The notes beneath the pieces are model-generated. The model made no database searches and had not been told where the DNA came from. It was given only the letters and a program-made list of their open reading frames with translations. The position numbers were made by a program, and so were the translations under genes. A stretch of 64,000 bases of DNA from Sciurus carolinensis (Eukaryota; Chordata; Mammalia; Rodentia; Sciuridae): positions 30,526,750 through 30,590,749 of the forward strand of contig NC_062215.1 of the NCBI RefSeq assembly GCF_902686445.1, in the 5' to 3' direction. This document shows positions 11,582-22,260 of this stretch, piece by piece (positions within the stretch are counted from its first letter, which is position 1; each line of letters starts with the position of its first letter).

Positions 11582-11615
11582 AGGGATCTGGGAGGTAGAG
11601 GGATCTGGGAGGTAG
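11582..11615. repeat. 17-bp perfect tandem duplication
   Basis: AGGGATCTGGGAGGTAG occurs twice in a row, with no spacer and no mismatch. Confidence 0.95.
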
Positions 11616-11681
11616 ACCCTTTTATTCCTTCATGATCCAAAGCAGCAAGTTTAAAGAAGTATCTCTTTTCTTAGAAAAGGC

Positions 11682-11682
<1 letters not shown>

Positions 11683-11720
<38 letters not shown>

Positions 11721-11725
11721 TTTTT
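11683..11725. repeat. (TA)n microsatellite followed by a T run
   Basis: About 14 TA units run straight into 15 T residues. This is a likely hypervariable site. Confidence 0.95.
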
Positions 11726-12069
11726 CCATGAAGAGTACCTGATGCCTTGGTTCCTTTACCATCTCAAGGAAGGGTTAAGAAAGAAACCAGCTAGTTGTAT
11801 TGGAAACTTAGGGCAGGGGAGGGTTCATCTTTAGATTTTATTCAGCCTCAGATTCCCAACTCTCCAGCAGGGTTTAGGAACAATAGTATATGATTTTAGG
11901 AGGATCGAGACAGTCATTTCCAAGCATGTTTCTTGACATGGAGTCTCTCCTTCAAACAGAAGCTTACAAGGGATCCCAATATACAAAATACATTTCAGCA
12001 ATGTTGTTCCAGTCATATGGGTTGGATGGGAAGAACCAGGTATACTGCATTTACCATATTCCTCTGCAG

Positions 12070-12141
12070 TGTTCTTGAAGACATCTTTGTGGAACTTCTC
12101 AGCCACCTGGGGAGCTGCAAAACCACTGGAGTACTTCATTG
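12070..12141 (+). other. 72-bp exon-like island (possible exon, gene unknown)
   Basis: The segment is preceded by the acceptor-like ATTCCTCTGCAG and followed by the donor-like GTAAGG. It is 72 bp, exactly 24 codons. Two + strand frames are open across it, one reading FLKTSLWNFSATW and onward. The minus strand is also open (…APQVAEKFHKDVF…) with many C/G third positions, and has its own donor-like GTAAAT and a pyrimidine-rich AG about 60 bp upstream. I do not recognise a product in any frame. It could be a coding or non-coding exon on either strand, a relic exon, or chance. No neighbouring exon was found. Confidence 0.3.
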
Positions 12142-12544
12142 GTAAGGATGCTCTTTCCAATCTGAATCCATCACGTTATGTTAATTTTTATCTGGAGAAG
12201 GAGAATGAAATCCTGTGCAACGGGGACAACCAAAGTCCTGCAGACTCACAGAAAACCAGCTCTCCTAGATTTTCCTGAAAAGTTCTATCTCCCTGAAGGA
12301 GAGGGATCTTAGCATTCCCAATGGGCTAGCACAACCCCCAAGTTTGTTCCAAGCAGCACTGAGTTGGCAATAGATCCTCATGCTGACTTTAGAGGGCAGA
12401 GGACTTCTTGGATTTTTGGGTTTGAAGCCCCCAGCTAGTGCTCTTTCAGGATTTACTATCCCTACAATGCCCTCAATGTATAGGAATGGAATTGGTCTCC
12501 TCCATAGCATTGCTGAGGACCACAGACCAGCATCAGGATCCCTG

Positions 12545-12750
12545 TGGCATCTGAGTATGAATTCAAATCTGGTGTGTGTCAATGTGCTCCAGTGGCTGAT
12601 GCTCAGACTTCGTCTCTGCCATGATGATTTTGAATCCAGCTTTGCCTCTTTCAGCTCAGACAAACCACTTCTCCACCTCTGTTTCTTCATATATAAGTTA
12701 GGAATAATAATATTTCTGTCTTAGGGTTATTATACATATTAAATTAGGGA
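12545..12750 (+). repeat. MIR
   Basis: GATTTTGAATCCAGCTTTGC, CAGACAAACCACTTCTCCAC, CTGTTTCTTCATATATAAG and GGGTTATTATACATATTAAA form the MIR order. Confidence 0.7.
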
Positions 12751-12889
12751 GTGTGAACAAAAACTCTTGTCCCTGTTTCTACTCTCAGGAAGCAGCCCTG
12801 AAGCCACTGTTGTAGAATAGGCAAGTGTGCCTACAACTCCTCCAAAGCTTCGACTTCTTAGTGGGGTTGCTGACACCAGTTTTTGTTTT

Positions 12890-13105
12890 TTGCTTTTCTT
12901 TTTTTTTATACTGGGAATTGAACCCAGGGGTGCTCAACCACTAAGCCATATTCCCAGCCCTTTGTATTGTTTTCTTTTAAATTCTGAGACAGGGTCTGCT
13001 AAGTTGTTTAGAGTCTCACTAAGTTGCTGAGGCTGGCCTTGAACTTGCAGTCCTCCTGCCTCAGCCTCCTGAGCTGCTAGGATTACAGGCACCACACGTG
13101 GTGCT
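12890..13105 (-). mobile_element. Dimeric B1-ID SINE
   Basis: The reverse ID half (GGGAATTGAACCCAGGGG) is joined to a B1 half ending in CAGGCACCACACG. CACCAGTTTTG flanks both sides and is a likely target-site duplication. Parts of the ORFs at 12827-13030 and 12934-13470 are built from it. Confidence 0.93.
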
Positions 13106-13109
13106 GTCA

Positions 13110-14245
13110 CCAGTTTTGTGATTAACATTACTTTTGAACACTTGACCCTTCTTTCAGAAGTATGACCTTTGTTGAGAAAACCCCAACACTCCCAGGAGTC
13201 AGGGCCCGACTCCTTTGTCCTGTAGTAACTCGGCACCGCTTCTAGCTCAGCACCATGAGCAGAGGTAGAACAGGAAGAAATGGGTGGGATCTCATGCATG
13301 CCTAGATATCTTGTTATTTTGGCCACAGGCACAGCTGATGGGGCTGAGAGGTACATGGTGAGCTGGCAGGAAGTACAGGGGCAGAAAAAGGAGTACTCTG
13401 AATATGAAGCAGTGTCCTGACTACCTAAAACCCACGCCTGAATACTAAATGGTTGTGAGCACACAGACAATCTGGATTTTTTACAAAATCAGACCTGGGT
13501 GTGATCATGGTATTGCAGTTATGATGGATTTGGAAGCTTAAATATTGTGGGTGTGAAAATCTCTCCCAAACTTCTGGTCCTAGTCCAGATCTGCTAAAAT
13601 AGACTCTTGATAAACAGGCTCCAAGCACTGACATTTTGAACAGTCTCTCCAGGTGATTTTGCTTAGCATAGGCATTGGTTGATTTTTGGGATACCCTGAC
13701 TTCTTCCGAATCCATGTCTTTTTGATACGAGTCCCTCAGTCACAGACTGGGGCAGATGGGCAGGAGTTTCTTTTGATTTCTCATAATAACTATCACACAG
13801 GTGGCATTTCATAGTAGTTGAAGGAAGTCTCTTTTGAGATCAGGGGATCTCAAGCCAAATAATAATTTTCTTTCAATTTCCCCTTAGGAACTTGGCCTAA
13901 TCATGTAACTGTTGTTTCTCAGAGATAATGGTTGCAGCTTACCCTGCCTCCGAATAATCACGGAGGCTGTGTAACACAGGGGGCAATTTTTATTTGCAGT
14001 GCTACAACATTGTTATCTCCCATGTTGTCATCTTCAATGTTCAAAGCTTTCCAGTTTCTCTGGGCAAATTATAGATGGTCATACTTTACTTACCTTGAAC
14101 TTAGCTGTCACACACTCACAGTAAAAAACCAGAAGGAAAATCCCACTTAAAGGCACACATAGAAATAGGCACACAACTCTCTATCTCTTACACACGCACA
14201 AACACACATGCACACGTGCACACACACATAGTTGAACAGCCAGAT
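13110..14245. other. Unique sequence, no gene supported
   Basis: It contains ORFs of up to 96 codons with no recognisable family. A (CA)-rich degenerate stretch lies at about 14186-14228, just before an ID SINE. Confidence 0.4.
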
Positions 14246-14249
14246 CAGA

Positions 14250-14335
14250 GTCTTGGGAGCAGCTCAGATCACTTGCCTACCATGTGCGAGGTCCTGGGTT
14301 TAATCCCCAGTACCACAAAAACAAAGAAACCAACA
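14250..14335 (+). mobile_element. ID SINE
   Basis: GAGCAGCTCAGATCACTTGCCTACCATGTG and GTCCTGGGTTTAATCCCCAG form a diverged A box and a good B box, followed by an AAAAC tail. ACAGCCAG-like flanks are compatible with a target-site duplication. Confidence 0.85.
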
Positions 14336-15114
14336 AAAACCAGCCAGTCTAGAACAGGAATGGTACTAAGTCTCAAGATACTTTACATGTAGACAATCTT
14401 CTTACATCTATTCTCAGAACAGGCTCTTATTTACATGTTCTTCTAACAGAACTTGATCTAGTTTCCAATCCTCAAGTACAAGAGCAGCGTTCACAGACAG
14501 AAATAAGTGGGAAAAAATGGGTAGAAACATGGAGAGCACCAAAATCTGAGAGAGTTAAATGCCCAGTAGAAATGTCAAGGGGGAAACCCAGCAACAAACA
14601 CATAACAAATAGAGCATTCTGGAGCCTCCGAGTTTAAAGATAGATACTCCTCTGGACCTCCATGGGTCCCAACCGTACTGTGATACTTCTGTCCTGACAG
14701 TACTGTATGCTACCTTCTGTTTTTGAGAATGAGTCTGAATCATCCATGAGGCTAAATCACATTCTGTGTTTTTCGTTGGGAAACATGGGCTTGGGCATTC
14801 TAGCTAAGAAAGATTTATTCTGGAATGTTCAAAACTTTCAGGCAAGATTAAGCTTCTGAGAGTCCTAGAGTTTTAGAGCTGGAAAACATGTAAGCTTAAG
14901 AAAATTATGACTCATCGAGAGGGTATATGACGATAATCTTCTCCGTTAAGCTGACCCACCAGCTGTGACCATCTGCGACCCATCCGTTGAAGCTGATGAA
15001 CCAGAGAAAGCCTTTTTTGCCATTCCAGTTTTAGATGAATTCAAAAGCCTTTCCACATTGCAGAAAAGGAACTTATAGGTAAAGGAGAAAATTTACTGAC
15101 TGCCACAATAGCAC

Positions 15115-15512
15115 AAGTCCAACTTCTTTCTACTTCTTCCTTTCCATATCACTGCCTCCTGGGTCATCTATCTGCCCCACCCCACCTCATCTCTCAGGTC
15201 CAAATCTGTCCCTATTCTTCAGGTTAGCTTCAGTGCCTCCTCTTCCAGGAAACCATCTGGAAACTTCACTTTGGTCTGTGAACTTGGTTTCTGAACTCCA
15301 TGAGCTGCTTCTGAGCTCTCTTACTGTATTCTTCAGTCTCTGAATTACAGGTCTCTCCTTGTTCATTCCAGTTTCTTCCTATTAATAGTGTACAGTTTGC
15401 TCAAGACAGAATCTGGATTTGCTTCATTTCTATATCTTAATAGCATCTGGCATAGGCTCTCGCATACAATGAGCGTTTGATAAATGCTTGGTGAATGAAT
15501 AAACAAATAAAT
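15115..15512 (+). repeat. L2 3' end, sense
   Basis: Pyrimidine-rich text (CATCTCTCAGGTCCAAATCT, CCTCCTCTTCCAGGAAACCA) runs into TAGCATCTGGCATAGGCTCT and TGATAAATGCTTGGTGAATGAATAAA. That is the classic L2 ending with GAATGAAT repeats. Confidence 0.8.
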
Positions 15513-15934
15513 CAAGATAGACTTTGCATTTGTCATTCCGACATTGAAAGCTACCTTTATTTATCCTTTGCTTTTGTCATTGTTACATCGTTGACATAGA
15601 GAATTAGAGACTTTAGGGGAAATAAGAACTCAGTGACAGAGGCATCCACATGGAAAATTATACTCTGATTTTTCCCCGCCCTCAGGAAAGGACAACTTTC
15701 CCTTCTCTTAAAATGTGGGGGCCCCAAAGTCACAGTTTCTCTCAAGTGGGGAGAAAGTCATTAACCTTCATAATGTGGCATGCACTTACAACTACAGCTT
15801 CAGAGCACATTTGTTTGACACTCTTTGGTTCATTGGTGCTTAACAAAATAGTCTAAGAGCATCTTAGATTTGTGTAGCAAGAAGGACTTTCTGAATGCTT
15901 GATATGCACAGTCCTCTTTTGGCTGTCATAACAA

Positions 15935-16046
15935 AATGTAACGGCAGGCAGGACACATGCCGTTATCCTAGCTTTTAGATGAATGTGAGGCTCAGCGAAC
16001 TAATGTGAGCTGCTCAAGGTTACACAGGAAGTGGCAGAACCAAGAC
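15935..16046 (-). repeat. MIR fragment, split by an L1 end
   Basis: CCTAGCTTTTAGATGAATGT, GAGGCTCAGCGAACTAATG and CTGCTCAAGGTTACACAGGAAGTGGCAG are the reverse MIR core. The L1 3' end inserts after CAAGACCATTTT. Confidence 0.7.
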
Positions 16047-16330
16047 CATTTTTTAAAAAAAATTATTTATTATTTATTTTTACAGACTGCATTTTGATTC
16101 ATTGTACACAAATGGGGCACGACTTCATTTCTATGGTTGTACACAATGTAGATTCACACCATTCCTGTAATCATATATGTGGCATAGGGTAATGATGTCT
16201 GTCTCAGTCCACTATCTTTTCTTTCCCCACCCCTTCCATCCCATTTCCCTCCACACAATCCAAAGTTCTATTCTTCTCTTACCCGCCCCCGTTATGTATC
16301 ATCATCCACTTATCAGAGGAAAACATTCCA
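16047..16330 (-). mobile_element. 5'-truncated L1, sciurid-type 3' end
   Basis: ACAGACTGCATTTTGATTCA, then TTGTACACAAATGGGGCAC and GGTAATGATGTCTGTCTCA, match the antisense 3' UTR seen again at 61615 and, in sense, at 40767. The A tail appears as T-rich sequence at 16051-16083. Flanks GACCATTTT and GGCCATTTT suggest a target-site duplication. Confidence 0.85.
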
Positions 16331-16471
16331 CCGAGGCCATTTTATTTTGTTAGCATTTGGTGTAGCACCCAAACCAGCAGAGCATACAGAAATTACTATT
16401 CAAATCTTTCTTTTTTGGTCTCTGCTCTCTTTGGATGCCTGCAATAAGCATTGATTTATCACTCAGCATTT

Positions 16472-16668
16472 GGGGGGTTGGGGGTTGAACTCAGGGGCCT
16501 CGACCACTGAGCCACATCCCCAGTCCTATTTTGCATTTTATTTAGAGACAGGGTCTCATTGTGTTGCTTAGTGTCTCACTTTTTACTGAGGCTGGCTTTG
16601 AACTTGCCATCCTCCTGTCTCAGTCTCTTGAGCCTCTGGAATTATAGGTATGCACCACCATACCCAGC
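16472..16668 (-). mobile_element. Dimeric B1-ID SINE with 14-bp target-site duplication
   Basis: ATCACTCAGCATTT occurs at 16458-16471 and again at 16669-16682, perfectly. Between them lies a complete antisense dimer, so this is a fairly young insertion. Confidence 0.97.
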
Positions 16669-16726
16669 ATCACTCAGCATTTTTACCTTATACTGTAATT
16701 ATTATTTTAAATATTGAGACAATACT

Positions 16727-17142
16727 GATTAAGTTTATGTGTCAACTTCAGATCTCTGGAGTACCCAGATATTTAGACAAACACTAGTTTAGAAATCACT
16801 GGGAGATATTTAAAGATAAAATTAATATTTGGATCAGGAGACTTCCAGTAAGGCAGATGACCTTCCATAAGGTGGATGTGCCTCATCCAATCAGTTGAAG
16901 ACCCTAGAGAAAAAGACTCAGCTACCCTGCTCCCATACGAAGACTTTTGCCTGCAGGCTATCTTCAGACTGAAGTTGCAACATCCACTTTTCTTTCAGTT
17001 TTTAGTCTCCTTGCCTGCCCTGCAGAATATCAGATGTGCCAGCCTCCACAGCTGTGTGAGCCAGACTCACAAAACTAGACTTCTCTCTCTCTATATGCAC
17101 ATTATCTTATTTTTCTCTAGAGAAACTTGAATAATATAGGCA
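16727..17142 (+). repeat. Ancient LTR-like interspersed repeat
   Basis: It begins TTAAGTTTATGTGTCAACTT. Other landmarks are GTGCCTCATCCAATCAGTTG, CAGCCTCCACAGCTGTGTGAGCCA, TCTCTCTCTATATGC and a terminal TTTCTCTAGAGAAACTTGAATAATA. I know this order from a widespread mammalian repeat but do not trust my name for it. Confidence 0.55.
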
Positions 17143-17214
17143 GTTTTTAATTTATGAGGATAACTTGTTTTATGAATGTCTTTAAATTTAGCACTCATGA
17201 ATCTATGATAGTTT

Positions 17215-17335
17215 TTTTTTTTTTAAAAGAAAGAAAAAATTTCCCCAACAAAACAAGCAAGCAAATAAAAGCACCTGAAAAAAAACAAAAACAAACCAAA
17301 CAAAACACCAACCAAACTAAATAACAAAAACCTCC
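17215..17335. repeat. A-rich low-complexity tract
   Basis: AAAC and AAAG units with interruptions run for about 120 bases after a T run. No SINE body was identified beside it. Confidence 0.75.
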
Positions 17336-17339
17336 AATG

Positions 17340-18388
17340 AACCGGACACTGTCTGAAGTAACTAAAATTCCAATGCCTTATTCTGAACACCCACTGTTCA
17401 AAGGAAAGAGTTAAAGATTTATTCTCTCCTTCCTATGTAAGTGGCAAGTGCAGAGCAGCCAAGCTTAACTGATGAGGGAAAGTTTTCCTTTACAAAAGAA
17501 TTCCATTCAATGCATGGGGAAGGGATGGTGGAGTTAGAATTATTTTTTAAACTTTGATGTAGTAATTGATTCAGGCAATGATTCAGTAATTGATTCAGGC
17601 ATGAAAATCCAAGAAGAACATTGGAGGCTTGATCATGCTGACTCATATGAATCCACTCATTAATTTGTATATCACCAAGGGTGGAATAGCTGGACACCGT
17701 GCACCTCCTGACACAGAGCAAACAGAAACATCGATGCAAGAATTTGCCAAAGAGGTAGGTACACCTGAATCTGGTCTTTATCTAACTTCAATGTGTAGGA
17801 AATATACGGCAGGTAGAATACACAAATTAAACAATAAAACAAACTGACAAACCCCTAATGTGTAGGGTGACCAAGGGTGAAGGGTGCTATTTATAATCGT
17901 AATGGGATAAAGAAAGACGTAAACTGAGACTGTCACAGGCAAAACTTCGAGCAATGTCATCATGAGAATGTGTTTCATTCTAAAAGACGATCACTGGTTC
18001 CTGCGTTAAGTGAGGAAAAGAAAAAGGACAGTCTTTCAGGTGAAGAGTTTTGAGAAAATTTAGAACCAAGTGTAATGAGTAGACCTGGTTTGGTTTCCGA
18101 CTTCAATCACTAGAGAAGGAGGCCACTGTTGACAGGAGTTTCCATGGAATTCTGGCTTTGTAGACACAGGAGGAACATTAAGTTAATGTAAGCAAATCTC
18201 TATGCTGCATCAAGATGCATGATGAAATACACGGGATAAATGACCTGACAGTGTTCTACAAACATCATTTTATCACAAGGTAGATTAGGTTAAGATGGCA
18301 AAAAATCTTGATAATTGTTGCGTTTGGGTGATCATTTTGTGAAGAGTGCCTACCAATTTTTTTACTTAGTATATTTGCATTTTTTTTA
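17340..18388. other. Unique sequence, no gene supported
   Basis: The 106-codon minus-strand ORF at 17419-17739 spans the direct repeat and shows no domain or motif I know. Confidence 0.4.
17561..17601. repeat. Short direct repeat, period 24
   Basis: AGTAATTGATTCAGGCA occurs at 17561-17577 and at 17585-17601, with the shared GATTCA motif also in the spacer. Confidence 0.9.
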
Positions 18389-18390
18389 AT

Positions 18391-18526
18391 CTTTTTTTTT
18401 TTTTTTTTTTTGTAGATGGACGGAATGCCTTTAATTAATTTATTTAGTTTTATGTTGTGCTAAGGACTGAACCCAGTGCCTCACACATGCTAGGCAAGCA
18501 CTCTGCCACTGACTACAGCCCCAGCT
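18391..18526 (-). mobile_element. ID-related SINE with a different partner segment
   Basis: After a 20-T run comes TGTAGATGGACGGAATGCCT, a T-rich middle, then AGGACTGAACCCAGTGCCTC and GCAAGCACTCTGCCACTGA. The same two-part plan is found at 61144-61284. The ID-like half is clear; the other half differs from the B1-like half of the common dimer. Confidence 0.8.
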
Positions 18527-18659
18527 TCTGAAAATGTTCATAACAAAAATGAGAAGCTAATCAGAAAAAAAAAAGACCTCCTAAAAATCAGTGTATGCCA
18601 TGGTTGTTGATCTTAGAATACCATTGCCCTTTTATCTGTAATTTGTAATGTTAATATCT

Positions 18660-18870
18660 AATGCACATTGTACTGTTATATGCAGTTCCAAGTATATTAT
18701 GTGTAATTTAACCCCATAAACCTTAGAAAGCAGAGAGTATTGTTATCACTGCCATTTTACCTTTGAGGACACTAATGCACAGAGACGTTAAGGAACCACC
18801 CTGGGTCACTTATCAAATGGTTGAAGAAGCTAGAGACTGAACTACACAGTATATTTCTAGCATCAACATT
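18660..18870 (-). repeat. MIR
   Basis: TTAACCCCATAAACCTTAG, TATCACTGCCATTTTACCTT, CACAGAGACGTTAAGGAACC and CTAGAGACTGAACTACACAG follow the reverse MIR order. Confidence 0.75.
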
Positions 18871-19532
18871 CTTGGTTTTTCTACTATTTACTATTTACAT
18901 TTGGATGTTAGTTCCTTTGAAGAGTCATATAAATTTCCACATCATATAGGACAATGAATTCAGGGCCAAATGAAAAGGAGAAAAAGAGCTTTCTTTTAGG
19001 GGTAGCCTCAGGTAAAATTTTAGAACACACGAGGTTTACTTGGGCCATTTTTCTCAATCATCTTTCTGTACCCCCACCTTCATTTTGCTCTCTTCATAAT
19101 CTCAATGTCTAGTGACTTTAGGTTTTTCTAATCCTCTGATAACAATTGGCTGGGGATGGTTATTCAAATGGAGATCCAAATGCCCATTTCTTTTGATTCG
19201 ATGTTCTCCATGCCCAGTCCACGACATGTGTTAATACTTGTTTATCAAAAAAGTAAATGAATAAAACACATCCATCCATCAATTATTTCTAACATGGTGG
19301 CAAATTATCTTCTTTCTAGAATGTAAATAATTCTGAAATTTTGAAGTTGCTGCTATCAGTTTTTATCATTTTAGTGTGAACTGATTTGTTTTGATTGGAC
19401 TGCTTTTCAATTCATGCTATAAAGTAAAGAATATGAAAATTGAGATGGAATCTCAGCACAGTTTTGATTTGCATTTCCCTGATAGCTAAAGATATTGAGC
19501 ATTTTCTCACAAAGTTGTTGACTATTTGTATT

Positions 19533-19727
19533 TCTTTTTATTTTTTTGGTACTGGGACTCAACCACTGAGCCACATCCCCAGCCCTATTTTGTATTTTAT
19601 TTAGAAATAGGGTTTCCCTGAATTGCTCAGTGCCTTGCTTTTGCTGAGACTGGCTTTGAACCCACAATCCTCCTGCCTCAGCCTCCTGAGCCACTGGGAT
19701 TACAGGCATGCACCACGACTCCTGGCT
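19533..19727 (-). mobile_element. Dimeric B1-ID SINE inside L1
   Basis: The ID half is shortened (GGTACTGGGACTCAACCACTGAGCC). The B1 half is complete to CATGCACCACGACTCCTGG. L1 sequence resumes at once on both sides. Confidence 0.92.
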
Positions 19728-19802
19728 CTATTTCCTCTGTAGGGAAGAGTTTGTTCAGTTCGTCTTATTTTATTGATTGGATTATTTGTTTTTTTCTTAA
19801 TG

Positions 19803-19900
19803 TTTTTTTTTTTTTTTTTTTTTTGTGGTGCTGGGGATCGAACCCAGGGCCTTATGTTTGCAAGGCAAGCACTCTACCAACTGAGCTATATCCCCCACCC
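19803..19900 (-). mobile_element. ID SINE inside L1
   Basis: A 22-T run precedes GTGGTGCTGGGGATCGAACC and CAAGGCAAGCACTCTACCAA. A and B boxes are close to consensus. TTAATGTT flanks both sides, a target-site duplication, so this is a young copy. Confidence 0.95.
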
Positions 19901-20499
19901 TTAATGTTGAGTTTTTGAGTTCTTATATTTTCTGATACTAGTCTTAGGTTGGAAGAGTAGCTCGTAAACATTTTCTCCCTTTATGTCAGTTATCTATTCA
20001 CTCTGTTAACTATTTCCTTTGCTGTGCAGAAGCTTTTTTATTTGATGGCTTCTCAGTTATTCATTCTCTCTTTTTTTCCTGAGCCATAGGGTCTTATCCA
20101 GGAAGCCTTTTCCAGTGTCCATTTGTTGAAGTGTTTCCCTGGTTTTTTTAGTCTAATAGCAGGAAAGTTTCTGGTCTTACACTTAGATCTTTGATACACT
20201 TGACTTTACTTTTGCACAGGATGAGAGGGATCTCGTTTCATTCTTCTACATATGGATATCCAGTTTTCCTCAGCACTACTTGTTAAAAAAACTGTCTTTC
20301 TCCAATGTATATTTTTGGGAATTTTTAAAGAATGAACTGATTATAGTTGTGTGATTGGTCTTTGTGTTTTCTATTCTGTTCCATTGGCCTGTGTGTCTGT
20401 ATAATTGATATGCATCCATAAAATTATTAGAAGGAAAAAGAATGAGGAATTAAAATTTGACTTGGAGATCAAAGTGGAGAAAGGTAAGTTATGGCCTCT

Positions 20500-20690
20500 G
20501 CTCTTAAGGAACTTATGCCAGAGCTGGGGAAACAGAGACTAGAAGCAAGTGATTCTAATATAGTGGGAAAGTCTCCTTATGGAATTTAGTAGAGGCCACT
20601 ATGGGTCACAGAGCAGGATCCCAGAGTGGTGGGGAAGGTGAGGGGTCAGGAGAGATTGCACGAGAAAGAGGATCTCAGCTGAGCCCTGAC
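20500..20690 (+). repeat. Old interspersed repeat fragment (L2-like text)
   Basis: TGGCCTCTGCTCTTAAGGAACTTATG and later purine-rich phrases (CAGGATCCCAGAGTGG, GAGATTGCACGAG) resemble the long purine-rich family also seen at 34490 and 38830. Family name not certain. Confidence 0.4.
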
Positions 20691-20773
20691 ATGCTCTGCA
20701 AAAAATTTCAAAGGCTACAAAAAGGCAACGACAACGGAAATATGAAATACCAGAACTGAGGAGGATTTCAGGT

Positions 20774-20793
20774 GGGTGGGTGGATGGGTGGGG
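20774..20793 (+). other. Potential G-quadruplex motif
   Basis: Four G runs (3, 3, 3 and 4) are separated by loops of 1, 5 and 1 bases within a GGTG/GGAT simple repeat. The motif sits on the + strand. Confidence 0.6.
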
Positions 20794-22040
20794 AATAGCA
20801 ATGAGGCTGAATATGTGGGTGGGGGCCTTCGTGGGAACTGAGGCCCGGGTCAGTTATATGGGACTTGCTCCATCCAGTTCAGCTCCCTGGGGCTCTGCCC
20901 TTTTCCCCCAGGTGGTTGTCCCCTTGGGAGCTCAGACAGACATCACAGAAAACATCAACCAGCATAAGTCAAGTTTCCAGTTCTTTGTCCGTGAGAAATC
21001 CAGAGATGCAGGGCTGACACCCTTCACAACTAACCAGTGCTGGCAGCCTTGGCTCTTCTGAGGCAAGTGGCTGAGAAGAGCCTAAAGGTCATCTGGATTC
21101 TGGACAGATTCAAACAAGGCTGTTAGCTGTTCTGAGATAATGTTGCCAGAAACTTCTGGAAACTCCACTAAGAGGCGAGGTAAGTGGCTATGCTTATTTC
21201 CCCTCGATCCTCATCTGTTTCTCAGTAATTGAACATTGTGGGGTTGGCCAATTGCAAAGACATGGCCCCAATACTGTCCACCTTGGCTCTTCACCAACAT
21301 CCCAAAGTCAGTCTCCAGAGTCAGACCAGGACACTAGCCCCACGTCTGCTGAGTCTGCACTTGGAGATTGAAAAAACTTGTCCACTTCTCCCTGGAGGCT
21401 GGAAGAACTTGCACCTCCTATGGCTCCAGGCAGACATATCCTAACACTAGTCGGTTGGCATGGAGACTGTATTATGAAATGCTCCCCCAAAGGTCCTTTG
21501 CCTTCCTTTAAACACTTGCCCAGCAATAGAAATTCATTATAGAAAAATTGAAAACTATGCCTAAGTATAAAGAAAAAAAAATCACAATTGCCGGAGTTCC
21601 ATTTTGTGTATGCAATTTTGTTGCTTGTGCTCCCAGGCATACAGAAACACGTGTATGTATTTTATATATTTATATATATTTTTTACTATTATGGAATCAT
21701 ATTGTATATACTATTCAGAAATTATCTTTTTTCCCCTTATTGGTATATTATCCACATATTACAATTTCTATCAATTCATTGCTACAATGAATGCATTCTA
21801 TTTCCATGTAAAGATACACCAGAATTCTAAACCATTCTCATTTTTGAGCATTTAACTCATCACCAATGTTTTATTCTTTATTCGCTTTCTACATACTTCT
21901 TATATATGCATTTGATTTTTTTCCTTAGCAGAAATTTCTGGAAGTGGAACTGCTGGGTCAAATATTTTCAAATTTCAAGGTGTTTGATGCAAGTCATTGC
22001 CCTATAAATAACTTGTTATGAATGTATAGGCTCAGCAACA
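20794..22040. other. Unique sequence with a possible old LINE relic
   Basis: 20800-21450 shows nothing I can name. From about 21530 to 22010, phrases such as GGAATCATATTGTATATAC, AATTCATTGCTACAATGAAT and AGTGGAACTGCTGGGTCAAA match a degenerate old LINE 3' region in character. ORFs of 80-83 codons at 21548-21855 overlap in three frames and are products of this AT-rich relic. Confidence 0.4.
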
Positions 22041-22042
22041 GG

Positions 22043-22141
22043 ATGGAAGAAACACTTTGTCTTCCATCACTGCCACCCGTCGTCATCATCTTCTTCATCA
22101 TTGTCATTGTCGTGGGAATTGTCATGGTTAGTATACACTGA
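22043..22141 (+). CDS. Possible 32-residue membrane micro-ORF (weak)
   Basis: ATG at 22043 has a good Kozak context (A at -3, G at +4). It opens a 32-codon frame ending in TGA. Residues 1-11 hold two Glu and a few polar residues. Residues 12-31 are almost all V, I, F, G and M, enough for one membrane span. The hydrophobic run is encoded by a degenerate TCA/TCT simple repeat beside a reverse MIR, so chance is the simpler explanation. I do not recognise it as any known small membrane protein. Confidence 0.15.
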   Translation: MEETLCLPSLPPVVIIFFIIVIVVGIVMVSIH

Positions 22142-22260
22142 GCAGTTAGCAGGTTCCTGACAAGAGTCTAAGCATTTCATTTGCAGCAAACTGATTTAGA
22201 TGTCACAACAGCGCTGGCAGATACTGGGATTATTCACAATGTAGGATGGAGAAAGTACAA
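22142..22260 (-). repeat. MIR-like fragment
   Basis: GAGCAGTTAGCAGGTTCCTG, GTCTAAGCATTTCATTTGC and ATACTGGGATTATTCACAAT read like the reverse 3' part of MIR. Confidence 0.5.

Larger units (their letters stand above)
19385..20425 (-). mobile_element. L1 ORF2 3' region carrying two SINEs
   Basis: Antisense L1 landmarks: TGATTTGCATTTCCCTGATAG, TTTCCTTTGCTGTGCAGAAG, GTCTTATCCAGGAAGCCTTT, TTTCTGGTCTTACACTTAGAT, and TTCTATTCTGTTCCATTGGCC. The copy is split by SINEs at 19533-19727 and 19803-19900. No frame stays open, so it is inactive. Confidence 0.85.

Noticed and set aside
11831..12160. 109-codon minus-strand ORF across the exon-like island
   Set aside because: Only the part over 12070-12141 looks codon-like. 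The remainder is poor and the frame has no recognised homologue, so only the island is reported.
12265..12690. 141-codon minus-strand ORF
   Set aside because: It overlaps a sense MIR and an open + frame of 114 codons. No domain or composition signal supports it.
12934..13470. 178-codon minus-strand ORF
   Set aside because: Its C-terminal third is translated from a B1-ID SINE. The rest shows no family features.
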